A stretch of DNA of 64,000 bases from Clostridium cellulovorans 743B (GCF_000145275.1 NC_014393.1:682001-746000), one strand, 5' to 3'; counted from the first letter of the stretch, positions 43,723 to 53,254 are shown. Notes: a model not told the origin generated them from the sequence alone. Numbers and translations: made by a program.

Positions 43723-46212
43723 ATGAGTATTGTTTTAAAAATGCTAATAAAAAATATTACTAGTAAGAAAGCCAGGACCTTCTTAATACTTTTTTCAATA
43801 ATTTTATCTACAGCAGTATTCTTCTCCTCCATTGCTATTTCTGGAAGTATATTAAAAACTGTATTGGGATCAGTAACACAGGTTGTTGGTGTTTCTGATA
43901 TTACAATCTCTCCTACAGAGAAATCAGATAGTAAATTTCTTAGTCAAAGTGCACTAGAGAAATATAAAAATGATTTTGACATAGTTGTTGGGGAATTAGA
44001 TGCTAGTGGGGTTTACAATGTAACCCTTGGAGAAAGCGTACCTGTAATAGTAAAAGGTGTAGTTCCAGAGGAATTAAATAAAGTTAACCCTTTTAGTATA
44101 GCTAGTTCTCTAGAAAATGAAGAGTTTAAGGGCAAAAGCATAATAGTAAGTAGTACTGTAGCTGAAGATCATAACCTTAAGCTTGGAGATACTATAACGG
44201 TTGTTATAAAGGGACAAGAGCAGAGATTTACCCTATGGGGTATAGCTTCAGCTAAAGGACCATTTAGTAAAGCGATAACTGTTCCCAATTTTGCAATACC
44301 AGAGGAAACAATGGCATCTTTGTTGGATGCTCATGGTAAAAAGAATATACTTTACATAAAACTTAAAGATACAAGTTTGAAAAAGTCTATGGTGAAGACT
44401 TTACAATCAGATTATAAATCATATCAAGTAAAAGAGACATTTAATGTAGAAAAACTGCAAAGTAATCTTTCTGATATTTCATCTATATTCTTATTACTAT
44501 CAGGAATAGTTTTCTTTATGAGTGCTTTTATAATTTATTCATCCTTTAAGGTAATAGCAGCAGAACGAATTCCTGTAATAGGAACCTTGAGGAGTATAGG
44601 AGCTACAAAGAAAACTACCAATACAATATTGTTAGGTGAAAGTATTTTATATGGTACAATAGGAGGGTTTCTTGGCTGTGGTTTTGGAATAGGTCTTTTA
44701 TATGTTCTATCATTATATATGAGTGATATAGCTAATGTAACACCAGGATTGCAGCTAAATACTACAATACAGTTTTCTTTTGCGCAACTTGCGGTAGCCT
44801 TTATAATATCTATATTATTAAGCTTTATTAGTTCTATCTTCCCTATTATGAAGATTTCTAAAATTCCTATTAAGGATGTAATATTAAGAACTGCAGAGTT
44901 AGTTAAAAAGGATAAAAAAATAAAAATACTGCTACCAATAATATGTGTAGTAATTGCTTATTTAATTACTATACCTAAGTATAATCCAGATGATAACTTA
45001 TTCCTAGGGTTAGCAATGTTGTTTGCGTTGCTTGCAATAGTATTCTTTATACCTTATGCAACTAAGTTATTCGTTAAGTTATTCGAAAAAATATATGTTG
45101 TTATTTTTGGGAACATCGGAATATTGGCTGCAAAGAATTTAAGGGAGAATAAGGGTGTATTAAATAACATGATAATGCTTGCCATAAGTATTTCAGTTTT
45201 ATTAGCCATAAATACAACTGGTTACAACACAGTATTATCAAGTTTAAATAGCTATAAAGGGGCAAACTTTGATTTAAAGATAACAGTTTCAAATGCGGAG
45301 AACTCTTTTGTGAATAAGCTTTATAACAAAGATGGAGTTGAAGACGTATATGTGGATTATGAATTTGAAAATATAAAAATAGTAGATACTGACACAGCAA
45401 TTGGAACTGTAAAGGGAATAGATATGTTAAAGTTCTCAGATTTCTGGACCATAAGCACTGAAGAAGATTTTGGTGATATGTCTAAAGAACTTGATGCAGG
45501 AAGAAATATCATGATTTCTTCAACCTTGCAAAGAACTTTAGAGGTTCAGAAGGGTGACGTACTTAAGTTAAAAACAACTAGTGGTGAAAAAGAATATAAA
45601 ATTATTGGATTCTTCAAAGATTTTATGAATGATAGCGATTATGCCTTAGTTTCTGAAAGATTTATGAAGGCTGATATGAAATCTAGTGAGGCCTCAGCTT
45701 ATTATGTTAGGTCTAGTATAGCACCTAAGGAGTTGGGAAAAGAACTTAAAGCTGATTTTAAGAAGCTTAGTCCTAAAATTAATACAAAGGCTCAATTAGA
45801 ACAAATAGAAGTTGATGATAATGTAAACACTATATCTCTAATGCAGAGCTTCTGTATAATGGCTATAGTAATAGGTTTCTTTGGTGTAATTAATAACTTA
45901 GTGCTTAGTTTTATGCAAAGAAAACAGTCTCTTGCAATGTTTAGATCTGTTGGTATGAGCAAAAAACAAATAGTATCTATGACCTTCATTGAAGCTTTCA
46001 CAGGAGCTGTTATTGGAGGAATTATGGGAGTAGTTGGTGGTATAGGAATGACTTATATCCTATCAAAACTAGATGATTCAAAGCTAGTAATCCAAATTGA
46101 ATATTTAGGATTATATGTAGCAATTGGTATTTTAGTTATGATACTAGCATCAATTATTCCAGTAGTTAAGTCTGCTAAGCTTAATTTAATTGAGGCTGTA
46201 AAACAAGAGTAG
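43723..46212 (+). CDS. FtsX-like (MacB-type) ABC permease, duplicated
   Basis: 829 residues from the ATG at 43723 (AAAGGGG upstream; the earlier start at 43702 has no site). Two FtsX units: an N-terminal helix (about 15-37) plus a periplasm-side domain, three helices (about 255-380), a linker, then a second set (helix at about 395-430, external domain at about 500-690, three helices to the end). RSIGATKKTT and RSVGMSKKQIVSM are the repeated FtsX coupling helices. It partners the preceding ATPase and adaptor; likely in mechanotransmission or export linked to cell-wall stress. A strong terminator follows. Confidence 0.92.
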   Translation: MSIVLKMLIKNITSKKARTFLILFSIILSTAVFFSSIAISGSILKTVLGSVTQVVGVSDITISPTEKSDSKFLSQSALEKYKNDFDIVVGELDASGVYNVTLGESVPVIVKGVVPEELNKVNPFSIASSLENEEFKGKSIIVSSTVAEDHNLKLGDTITVVIKGQEQRFTLWGIASAKGPFSKAITVPNFAIPEETMASLLDAHGKKNILYIKLKDTSLKKSMVKTLQSDYKSYQVKETFNVEKLQSNLSDISSIFLLLSGIVFFMSAFIIYSSFKVIAAERIPVIGTLRSIGATKKTTNTILLGESILYGTIGGFLGCGFGIGLLYVLSLYMSDIANVTPGLQLNTTIQFSFAQLAVAFIISILLSFISSIFPIMKISKIPIKDVILRTAELVKKDKKIKILLPIICVVIAYLITIPKYNPDDNLFLGLAMLFALLAIVFFIPYATKLFVKLFEKIYVVIFGNIGILAAKNLRENKGVLNNMIMLAISISVLLAINTTGYNTVLSSLNSYKGANFDLKITVSNAENSFVNKLYNKDGVEDVYVDYEFENIKIVDTDTAIGTVKGIDMLKFSDFWTISTEEDFGDMSKELDAGRNIMISSTLQRTLEVQKGDVLKLKTTSGEKEYKIIGFFKDFMNDSDYALVSERFMKADMKSSEASAYYVRSSIAPKELGKELKADFKKLSPKINTKAQLEQIEVDDNVNTISLMQSFCIMAIVIGFFGVINNLVLSFMQRKQSLAMFRSVGMSKKQIVSMTFIEAFTGAVIGGIMGVVGGIGMTYILSKLDDSKLVIQIEYLGLYVAIGILVMILASIIPVVKSAKLNLIEAVKQE

Positions 46213-46249
46213 ATTTAGAATTCATTGAAGAAATGAAATTTTAATCGAA

Positions 46250-46300
46250 AAAACATAATCAAGTGCTGAATAGTAATTTAGCGCTTGATTATGTTTTATT
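46250..46300 (+). terminator. Terminator of the ytr-like operon
   Basis: A long stem between 46250-46266 and 46280-46297 (AAACATAATCAAG with CTTGATTATGTTT), small internal mismatch, followed by TTTATTG. Confidence 0.9.
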
Positions 46301-46491
46301 GTAGATATTTTTTACCGATGATAATTTATATATGTTGTAATAAGTTTCCTCAGTAACAGCATTGATTTCAAAACTAAATGTATAAGTTGTTAATAGAGAT
46401 TCAATTATCCAACTTGTATATTATAGGCGTGTTTTAAAATTCTAGTGTTTGTAAAGAAGTAATTACCCTATACAGAAGGTTAACAAACCTT

Positions 46492-47733
46492 CTAGGATAA
46501 TAATCCTCTAATTATTGGAGAAACGTAAGGCTCAAAAATTAAATTTAGAAAACCGAATAATACTAAGCCTATGCACCCTCCAAGGACAGAACCATTTATT
46601 CTAATCCATTGTAAGTCTTCACCAGCTTTATCCTCTACAAAGGCGTTTAACTTTTCATCTGTAAAGTTGTTTAAGGTATCACTTACAATACTGCCTATTA
46701 CATTGTGATTTTCCTCTAAAAGATCACATATAAGTTCTTTAATGCCTCTATCTATAGCGCTTTTAATAGTGCTATTTTCTTTAAAGTAATCCCATAATTT
46801 CTCCACAATCGTATTTATAGATATCTCATTTATAGCTAATGGAAGTTGTGCTTCTATAATAGGTTTAAAATCTGTACTTTCTAATAGATTAAGCTTCCAT
46901 TGCTCTATTGAAGCTGGCGAAAGCTCTATCCCATCTAGACTTCTAATTATATTTTCTACACATTCCTGTGGAAGTCCACTTTCTTCCTTCATAAGTTCTG
47001 TAAGGATAATTTTAAGTTGTGATTTTATTAAGTTTGCTAAATCTTCTGCCATTGATACATTTAATTTCTTTAGTAAGTTCTTTAGTGAAAAGCTTGATTT
47101 TTCCTCGCTGTTAGCAAGAATTTTTCGGGAAATAGTGAGTATTAGTTCGTCTAATTCCCCTTTTGAGAGCTTATTTAAAAGATCTTGTACCCATACTATT
47201 CTGTTTTCATATATAAATTTATCTTCTATAAAATCCTTGAGCTTATTTGATAAGCTTACGTTCTTTCCTTCTTTTCTTAGAAGATTTTCTATATAACTAG
47301 CTGCTACTTTCAAATCTTTTTTACAGATATACTTCATAATGAATTGTGAAAGCTTGTCTATATAATTTGTTTTTCTCTCTTTATCTTCATCAAAATATTT
47401 AACAAGTAGTTCAACTATCGCTAAGTTATCTATATGCTTTTTCAGTGTTTGCTTACTTAATAAATCTGTTTCAACTAGATTTGCTGTTGAATTTATAATG
47501 GACTTTCTGTTTCTTGGTATTATCTCAGTGTGGTAAGTAAAACCTAGTGGCTTTGTAAAAAGTGCAGTAACTGCAAACCAATCGGCTATACCTCCTACTA
47601 AAGAGGCTTCTGCTACAAATAACAATAGTTTAAATATAACAGCGTCTCTATAAAAATATCTTAATACTACACAGAGACAAAAGAAAATTACTGAAATACC
47701 TAGTGCCATATTAGCTTTACGTTTATAATTCAT
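46492..47733 (-). CDS. DUF445 membrane protein (copy B)
   Basis: 413 residues from the ATG at 47733 (AGGAGGAG upstream; a TTG-led extension to 47757 overlaps the previous gene and is unlikely). N-terminal helices (about 10-60) contain ASLVGGIADWFAVTALF, the DUF445/YheB signature; a long helical central region follows; the C-terminal hairpin has LQWIRINGSVLGGCIGLVLFGF. Function of the family is unknown. It lies 12 bases downstream of a homologous gene, so the two form an operon. Confidence 0.9.
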   Translation of the reverse strand: MNYKRKANMALGISVIFFCLCVVLRYFYRDAVIFKLLLFVAEASLVGGIADWFAVTALFTKPLGFTYHTEIIPRNRKSIINSTANLVETDLLSKQTLKKHIDNLAIVELLVKYFDEDKERKTNYIDKLSQFIMKYICKKDLKVAASYIENLLRKEGKNVSLSNKLKDFIEDKFIYENRIVWVQDLLNKLSKGELDELILTISRKILANSEEKSSFSLKNLLKKLNVSMAEDLANLIKSQLKIILTELMKEESGLPQECVENIIRSLDGIELSPASIEQWKLNLLESTDFKPIIEAQLPLAINEISINTIVEKLWDYFKENSTIKSAIDRGIKELICDLLEENHNVIGSIVSDTLNNFTDEKLNAFVEDKAGEDLQWIRINGSVLGGCIGLVLFGFLNLIFEPYVSPIIRGLLS

Positions 47734-47744
47734 AGCCACTCCTC

Positions 47745-49049
47745 CTAAACTATCCAAAATGTAAGTAGATATGTAATTATTCCAACAAGTCCACCAACTA
47801 AAGAACCATTTATTCTAATAAGTTGAAGATCACTTCCTATGATAGGTTCTATCATATTTGAAAGTTCCTCACCTGATATACCATCCAACTTTTCTTTTAC
47901 TATTAAGCCTATTTTATAGTGATTTTTTTCAACTGTCTGTTCAATAATGTTTTTTATAGCAGTATTAAAGGTTATTTGCTTTTCTTCATTTATCACAAAA
48001 TCTTCAAGTTGATTCTCTACTTTGTCCAATAAACCTTCTGTAATATGAAAAGTTTTAGTAGGTTCTGATTTTAAACTAGAAATATATTGTGTTAATATTT
48101 CCCCAAGCTTTTTAATAACAGCGTCATTTCCAACTAGCTTTTCATTTTTCCAATTTTCTATAGAATTCTTTAAGGCATCATCAGTCTTTAATCTATCAAG
48201 TTGTTTTTTTGCAAAGGACTGTATTTGCCCTCGTTCAATACTATCTGGTTCTCTCATATCTGCTAAGAAACCTACTAATTTTTCTTGAACACCTTTTGAA
48301 ATATTCTCTAGGTTTCCTTTTACAAAGAAGCCTACAATCATAATTAAAAAGCTTCCTCTGTTAAGTTCTAATATATGAAGCACAGCATCTTGAATAAGCA
48401 TTTTTGCTTCGTAGGTTTTCGATAATTCCTCTATTTTATCGATTAATATATCTGTAATTTTTTCCTTGTAACCATTGTCCCACATCCAATCTAGAACTTG
48501 TGAAATAATATTTGAAAGCTCTAGTGACTTTAGATTATCCTTCAAAATTTTATTGGTAAGGGTCTCTATGTTTTCTAAATCTTTTTCATTTAGATTGCAA
48601 ACTATTTCTTTAAAAACAGTATCTAATATAATATGTAAGTTTTGTTTTTTATCAGTTTTAATTTGATCTATTATAATACCTGAAGGATTAATATTTTCTA
48701 ACTTGCTTATGATACTTTCTTTAGTTAGGAGTTCCTTCTCAACCATATCTACTAATGCTTGGAAGATACGCTCTCTATTTTTAGGTATTATTTCTGTTCT
48801 AATGAACTTGGAGGATTCAAATAATTTACGTAATACATTGCTATTTAATGGTGTTCTAAAGAGTGCCACAACAGCAAACCAATCAGCTAAGCCTCCTATC
48901 ATTGCAGCACAACATAAGCTAGATATCAATCCACCTAAAAAACTGTAGTGGAATGGATATGATATAAAAAAAACTGCAGAAAAAATCAATAATATCCAAG
49001 TGGCTATATTGCTATTTTTTCTTTTTTCTTTACTAATGTTTCTTTCCAT
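47745..49049 (-). CDS. DUF445 membrane protein (copy A)
   Basis: 434 residues. The layout is the same as the downstream copy: N-terminal helices with CAAMIGGLADWFAVVALFRTPL, a charged helical middle with coiled-coil tendency, and a C-terminal LQLIRINGSLVGGLVGIITYLL. AGGGAGAAA precedes the ATG. It is the first gene of a two-gene operon, and the pair is a tandem duplication with diverged central regions. The two may form a heteromer (inference). Confidence 0.9.
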   Translation of the reverse strand: MERNISKEKRKNSNIATWILLIFSAVFFISYPFHYSFLGGLISSLCCAAMIGGLADWFAVVALFRTPLNSNVLRKLFESSKFIRTEIIPKNRERIFQALVDMVEKELLTKESIISKLENINPSGIIIDQIKTDKKQNLHIILDTVFKEIVCNLNEKDLENIETLTNKILKDNLKSLELSNIISQVLDWMWDNGYKEKITDILIDKIEELSKTYEAKMLIQDAVLHILELNRGSFLIMIVGFFVKGNLENISKGVQEKLVGFLADMREPDSIERGQIQSFAKKQLDRLKTDDALKNSIENWKNEKLVGNDAVIKKLGEILTQYISSLKSEPTKTFHITEGLLDKVENQLEDFVINEEKQITFNTAIKNIIEQTVEKNHYKIGLIVKEKLDGISGEELSNMIEPIIGSDLQLIRINGSLVGGLVGIITYLLTFWIV

Positions 49050-49269
49050 TTTTATTTCTCCCTAAATTTTTATAGTCCATTTATGAGGTTATTGATAACA
49101 GAAAAATTTATACTCAGTTATACAATTATATCATATTATGGGGTTAGGTTTCTTCATTAGATACCCAATGATTGTTAAGGTTTTGCAAAGAGTTAACACC
49201 AAATTAAATTACTTAAAACATTTATGGAGTAGTTTATAATCTTATAGATATCAAATTGAATACTTGGCC

Positions 49270-49325
49270 ACTTTTTAAAAGAGTTTTAAAAAGATATTGT
49301 AATAAGAATAGTTAAATAGTAGAAT
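49270..49325 (+). promoter_or_regulatory. GH95 promoter with conserved upstream element
   Basis: Element ACTTTTTAAAA, three bases, TTTTAAAAAG, one base, TATTG at 49270-49300 matches 51675-51705 at 27 of 31 positions. It overlaps the -35 (TTGTAA 49297-49302), with 17 bp to TAGAAT (49320-49325). This looks like one regulator's site used at both promoters. Confidence 0.68.
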
Positions 49326-49330
49326 AGTTT

Positions 49331-49344
49331 TGAAAACGATTATT
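49331..49344 (+). promoter_or_regulatory. Candidate cre (CcpA) site before GH95
   Basis: TGAAAACGATTATT matches the consensus TGWAANCGNTNWCA at 12 of 14 positions. It falls at about the transcription start, where CcpA binding would repress. Confidence 0.5.
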
Positions 49345-49363
49345 CGAAAAAGGGGTGTAAATA

Positions 49364-51673
49364 TTGAGCATCAAGGATTTAAAAAACTCAGAAGATTTAT
49401 TTAAGCTCTGGTATGACGAACCAGCAGAAGTATGGAATTGGGATCAAGCGTTGCCAGTAGGTAATGGTAAACTTGGAGCTATGGTTTTTGGTCATGTGCA
49501 TAAAGAGCAAATTCAACTTAATGAGGAAAGCCTATGGTCTGGTGGATATTTAGATAGAAATAATCCAGACGCTTTGGCTCAGCTTCCAAAGGTTAGACAA
49601 CTTTTGTTTGATGGAAAACTAAAAGAAGCAGAAAGACTTTGTGCCATTGCCATGATGGGTACTCCAGAACATCAAAGACATTATGAAACCTTAGGGGACT
49701 TATTTATAGATTTTTATCATGATAGTGATGAGGTTAAAAATTATAGAAGAGAACTTGATATAAATAAAGCTATGGTTACAGTTCAATATGAAATAGATGG
49801 AGTGAATTTCAAAAGAGAGATTCTTTCCAGTGCTGTAGATGATGCCATAGTTATTAGAATAACTGCTGATAAAAAAGAAGCTATATCTTTTAGAGGTTTC
49901 GTGGGAAGAGAACTTTTCATGGACACAAGAACAGCACTAAATGACAGTACTGTAGCTTTAAGGGGTGGCTGTGGAGGTCCTGACTCTATTAACTACTCTA
50001 TAATTTTAAAGGGAACTTCCGAAGGTGGAAACTTATATACTATGGGGGGAAATATAGTAGTAGAAAATGCTGACGCAGTAACTCTATATTTAACTTCTAA
50101 AACAAGCTATTTATCAAATGATTTTGATGCAGTGGCTATAAGTACAGCAGAGGCAGTTTCAAAAAGAACTTATGAGTCAATTCTTCAAGATCATATAGCT
50201 GAGTATCAAAGCTACTTTAGTAGAATGACTTTACAGCTTGGAAATAAGCAAGAAGCTTTAGAACTTTCAAAGATACCTACAGACGAAAGACTTGAAAGAG
50301 TTAAAGAAGGAAAACTAGATGATGGACTTATTTCTTTATATTTTCACTTTGGAAGGTATTTGCTAATTTCTTGTAGTAGACCGGGAACACTTCCAGCTAA
50401 TCTTCAAGGAATATGGAATAAGCATCATACATCACCTTGGGGTTGTAAGTTTACTATTAACATAAATACAGAGATGAATTATTGGCCAGCGGAGACTTGT
50501 AATTTATCGGATTGCCATACACCTCTTTTTGATCTTATAGAGAAAATGAGAGAACCTGGAAGACACACTGCTAAGGTTATGTATGATTGCGGAGGATTTG
50601 TTGCTCATCATAACGTTGATTTATGGGGAGATACAGCACCACAGGATCATTGGATGCCTGCGACGGTATGGCCAATGGGAGCAGCTTGGTTATGTCTTCA
50701 TCTTTGGGAGCATTATGAATTCACTTGTGATTTAAAGTTCTTGAAGAAAGCATATGAAACTTTAAAAGAATCAGCAGAATTTTTTGTTGATTATTTAATT
50801 GAAGACAGGAATGGATACTTAGTAACTTGTCCTTCTGTATCACCTGAAAATACTTATAGGCTTGAAAGTGGAGAAACAGGTTCTCTATGTATAGGACCTT
50901 CAATGGATAGCCAAATAATATATGCTTTATTCTCTAGCTGTATAGAGGCTTCTGAATTATTGAATACAGATAAAGAATTTGCAGAAACTCTAATTTCTCT
51001 TAGAGAAAGGTTACCAAAACCTTCAATAGGCAAGTATGGACAAATAATGGAATGGGCAGAAGATTATGATGAGGTAGAGCCAGGTCATCGTCACATATCG
51101 CAATTATTTGCATTACATCCATCAAATCAAATAACTGTTAAAGATACTCCACAACTTGCTAAAGCTGCAAGAAATACTCTTGAAAGAAGACTTGCTCATG
51201 GTGGCGGACATACTGGTTGGAGCAGAGCTTGGATAATAAATTTCTGGGCAAGACTTGAAGAGGGTGAAAAGGCTTATGAAAATATCAATGCTCTACTTGC
51301 AAAATCCACTTTAATCAACCTATTAGATAACCATCCACCATTCCAAATTGATGGAAACTTTGGTGGGGCAGCAGGTGTTGCTGAAATGTTAGTTCAAAGC
51401 CATAGCAACGAGATTAATATTTTTCCTGCAATGCCAAAACAATGGAGTGAAGGTGAAGTTACTGGTTTATGTGCTAGGGGTGGTTTCGAACTAAGTATAA
51501 AATGGACTGAAAATAAAGCTTATGTAACAGTAACTTCAAAGGCAGGTAATAGATGCATAATAAGAACTCCTAGATTTGCACATACTAGTGAAGAAGTTAG
51601 TGTTGAAAAACTTCAAGATAATGTAATAGCTTTTGATACAATAAAAGGCGAAGATTATCATTTAGAATTCTAA
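49364..51673 (+). CDS. Glycoside hydrolase family 95 (alpha-L-fucosidase/galactosidase type)
   Basis: 769 residues. Inverting GH95 enzymes cleave alpha-1,2-L-fucose or alpha-L-galactose from glycans such as xyloglucan. Motifs: WDQALPVGNGKLGAMVFG at the N-terminus, beta-sandwich to about 290, (alpha/alpha)6 barrel with GIWNKHHTSPWGCKFTININ, EMNYWPAETCNLSD, CPSVSPENTY (acid Glu region), HPSNQIT, GGGHTGWSRAW and QIDGNFGGAAGVAEM (Asp/Asn base region). The start is a TTG with GGGG about eight bases upstream, and no signal peptide is present, so it acts inside the cell on imported oligosaccharide. It stands just before xylA with a matching promoter, which points to xyloglucan oligosaccharide use. 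Exact sugar specificity inferred. Confidence 0.9.
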   Translation: MSIKDLKNSEDLFKLWYDEPAEVWNWDQALPVGNGKLGAMVFGHVHKEQIQLNEESLWSGGYLDRNNPDALAQLPKVRQLLFDGKLKEAERLCAIAMMGTPEHQRHYETLGDLFIDFYHDSDEVKNYRRELDINKAMVTVQYEIDGVNFKREILSSAVDDAIVIRITADKKEAISFRGFVGRELFMDTRTALNDSTVALRGGCGGPDSINYSIILKGTSEGGNLYTMGGNIVVENADAVTLYLTSKTSYLSNDFDAVAISTAEAVSKRTYESILQDHIAEYQSYFSRMTLQLGNKQEALELSKIPTDERLERVKEGKLDDGLISLYFHFGRYLLISCSRPGTLPANLQGIWNKHHTSPWGCKFTININTEMNYWPAETCNLSDCHTPLFDLIEKMREPGRHTAKVMYDCGGFVAHHNVDLWGDTAPQDHWMPATVWPMGAAWLCLHLWEHYEFTCDLKFLKKAYETLKESAEFFVDYLIEDRNGYLVTCPSVSPENTYRLESGETGSLCIGPSMDSQIIYALFSSCIEASELLNTDKEFAETLISLRERLPKPSIGKYGQIMEWAEDYDEVEPGHRHISQLFALHPSNQITVKDTPQLAKAARNTLERRLAHGGGHTGWSRAWIINFWARLEEGEKAYENINALLAKSTLINLLDNHPPFQIDGNFGGAAGVAEMLVQSHSNEINIFPAMPKQWSEGEVTGLCARGGFELSIKWTENKAYVTVTSKAGNRCIIRTPRFAHTSEEVSVEKLQDNVIAFDTIKGEDYHLEF

Positions 51674-51677
51674 AACT

Positions 51678-51720
51678 TTTTAAAATACTTTTAAAAAGGT
51701 ATTGAAAAAGTATTTTAAAA
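51678..51720. promoter_or_regulatory. 14-bp inverted repeat: GH95 terminator or xylA operator
   Basis: TTTTAAAATACTTT (51678-51691) and AAAGTATTTTAAAA (51707-51720) are exact complements, 15-nt spacer. No T-run follows and the xylA -35 lies inside it, so an operator for the ROK regulator is more likely than a terminator. Confidence 0.6.
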
Positions 51721-51730
51721 GTAGTAAAAT
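51702..51730 (+). promoter_or_regulatory. xylA promoter
   Basis: TTGAAA (51702-51707), 17 bp, TAAAAT (51725-51730). The upstream part of the 31-bp element shared with the GH95 promoter (51675-51705) abuts it. Confidence 0.75.
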
Positions 51731-51744
51731 TTAAATATAAACAC

Positions 51745-51758
51745 TGTAAACAGTTACA
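51745..51758 (+). promoter_or_regulatory. Candidate cre (CcpA) site in xylA leader
   Basis: TGTAAACAGTTACA fits TGWAANCGNTNWCA at 13 of 14 positions (A for the conserved G). It is about 10-20 bp after the predicted start, a roadblock position for glucose repression. Confidence 0.6.
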
Positions 51759-51775
51759 AAATGGAGGTATTATTA

Positions 51776-53095
51776 ATGAGAGAATATTTTGCAAATGTAC
51801 CGAAAATAAAATACGAAGGAAAGGATTCAAAGAATCCACTTGCGTTTAAATATTATAATCCAGATGAAGTTGTTGGCGGAAAGACAATGAAAGAACACTT
51901 AAGATTCACATTATCTTACTGGCATACATTAACAGGTGCTGGTTCAGATCCATTTGGTGTTGGAACTATGTTAAGACCATGGGATTGTGCTGAAGATGAA
52001 ATGGAATTAGCTAAGATGAGAATGGAAGCTAACTTTGAACTTATGGATAAGCTTGGAATAGAATATTTTGCTTTTCATGATAGAGATATCGCACCAGAAG
52101 GCAAAACTTTAGCTGACACAAATGAAAAATTAGATGAAATCGTAGCTTACTGCAAAGAATTAATGCAAAAGCATGGTAAAAAATTATTATGGGGAACAGC
52201 TAACATGTTTGGTAACCCAAGATTCGTTCACGGTGCAGCTACTACTTGCAACGCTGACGTATTTGCTTATGCAGCAGCTCAAACTAAAAAAGCTATGGAT
52301 GTTACAAAGGAATTAGGCGGAGAAAACTATGTATTCTGGGGTGGAAGAGAAGGTTACGAAACTTTATTAAACACTGACCTAGGATTAGAACAAGATAACT
52401 TAGCTAGATTTTTCCAAATGGCTGTTGACTATGCTAAGAAAATTGGATTTACTGGTCAATTCTTAATCGAACCAAAACCAAAGGAACCAACAAAGCACCA
52501 ATATGATTTTGACGTTGCAACTGTTTTAGGATTCCTTAGAAAATATAACTTAGAAAAATATTTCAAAATGAATATAGAAGCTAACCACGCAACACTTGCA
52601 CAACACACATTCCAACATGAAGTTGCTGTTGCTAGAGTAAATGGAGTTCTTGGAAGTCTTGATGTTAACCAAGGAGATCCAAACTTAGGTTGGGATACAG
52701 ACCAATTCCCAACAAACATCTATGATGCAACTATGGTTATGTACGAAGTATTAAAGAATGGTGGAATTGCACCAGGTGGATTAAACTTCGATGCTAAAAC
52801 AAGAAGAGCTTCTTTTGAACCAGAAGATTTATTCCTTTCTTATATAGCTGGTATGGATACAATGGCTAAAGGTTTAAGAGTTGCATATTCACTTCTTGAC
52901 GATGCTGTATTAGAAAACAATACTTCTGAAAGATACAAGACTTTCAGCGAAGGTATCGGTAAAGATATAGTTGAAGGAAAAGTAGACTTCGAATCATTAG
53001 AAAAGTATGCTCTTGAAAATTCAGTTATATCTAACAAATCAGGAAGACAAGAATACTTAGAATCTGTTGTTAACCAATACATCTTCAACGACTAA
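51776..53095 (+). CDS. xylA: Xylose isomerase
   Basis: Converts D-xylose to D-xylulose, first step of intracellular pentose use. 439 residues from the ATG at 51776 (GGAGG upstream; the upstream ATG at 51761 overlaps that site). Class II features: FAFHDRDIAPEG with catalytic H101 and D104, WGGREGYETLLN, EPKPKEPTKHQYDFD, KMNIEANHATLAQHTFQHE, LDVNQGDPNLGWDTD and GGLNFDAKTRR (metal and substrate ligands intact). Codon use is strongly biased (AAC, GGA, TTC), as for a highly expressed gene. Operon with transaldolase and xylB, controlled by the upstream promoter with operator and cre. Confidence 0.97.
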   Translation: MREYFANVPKIKYEGKDSKNPLAFKYYNPDEVVGGKTMKEHLRFTLSYWHTLTGAGSDPFGVGTMLRPWDCAEDEMELAKMRMEANFELMDKLGIEYFAFHDRDIAPEGKTLADTNEKLDEIVAYCKELMQKHGKKLLWGTANMFGNPRFVHGAATTCNADVFAYAAAQTKKAMDVTKELGGENYVFWGGREGYETLLNTDLGLEQDNLARFFQMAVDYAKKIGFTGQFLIEPKPKEPTKHQYDFDVATVLGFLRKYNLEKYFKMNIEANHATLAQHTFQHEVAVARVNGVLGSLDVNQGDPNLGWDTDQFPTNIYDATMVMYEVLKNGGIAPGGLNFDAKTRRASFEPEDLFLSYIAGMDTMAKGLRVAYSLLDDAVLENNTSERYKTFSEGIGKDIVEGKVDFESLEKYALENSVISNKSGRQEYLESVVNQYIFND

Positions 53096-53131
53096 TTTTA
53101 AACTAACAAATATTATTCTAAATAAAAGAAT

Positions 53132-53147
53132 AGTTTTCAAGAAAACT
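53132..53147. promoter_or_regulatory. 16-bp inverted repeat after xylA
   Basis: AGTTTTC-AA-GAAAACT is a perfect inverted repeat in the xylA-transaldolase gap. It could be a regulator site or mRNA hairpin. Confidence 0.4.
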
Positions 53148-53191
53148 GTAACAAAATACATTTAAGTAGCTAGAATTAAATTACACATAGT

Positions 53192-53226
53192 ATAGAGGCA
53201 GTAGTTCATATTGTCTCTATATTTTA
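53192..53226 (+). terminator. Weak attenuator-like hairpin between xylA and transaldolase
   Basis: ATAGAGGCA (53192-53200) pairs with TGTCTCTAT (53212-53220) with one wobble, followed by ATTTTAT. It could reduce read-through from the highly expressed xylA. Confidence 0.5.
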
Positions 53227-53254
53227 TAAATAAATATAAAAGGGGTATAAAATT

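Larger units (their letters stand above)
49050..49363. other. Intergenic gap, divergent DUF445 / GH95
   Basis: 314 bp without a gene. Its right half carries the GH95 promoter, the 31-bp element shared with xylA and a candidate cre site, each described separately. The left half is AT-rich and presumably holds the DUF445 operon promoter. Confidence 0.6.

Noticed and set aside
51678..51720. Terminator for the GH95 gene
   Set aside because: The hairpin lacks a T-run and includes the xylA -35, so an operator is a better reading, although a dual role is not excluded.
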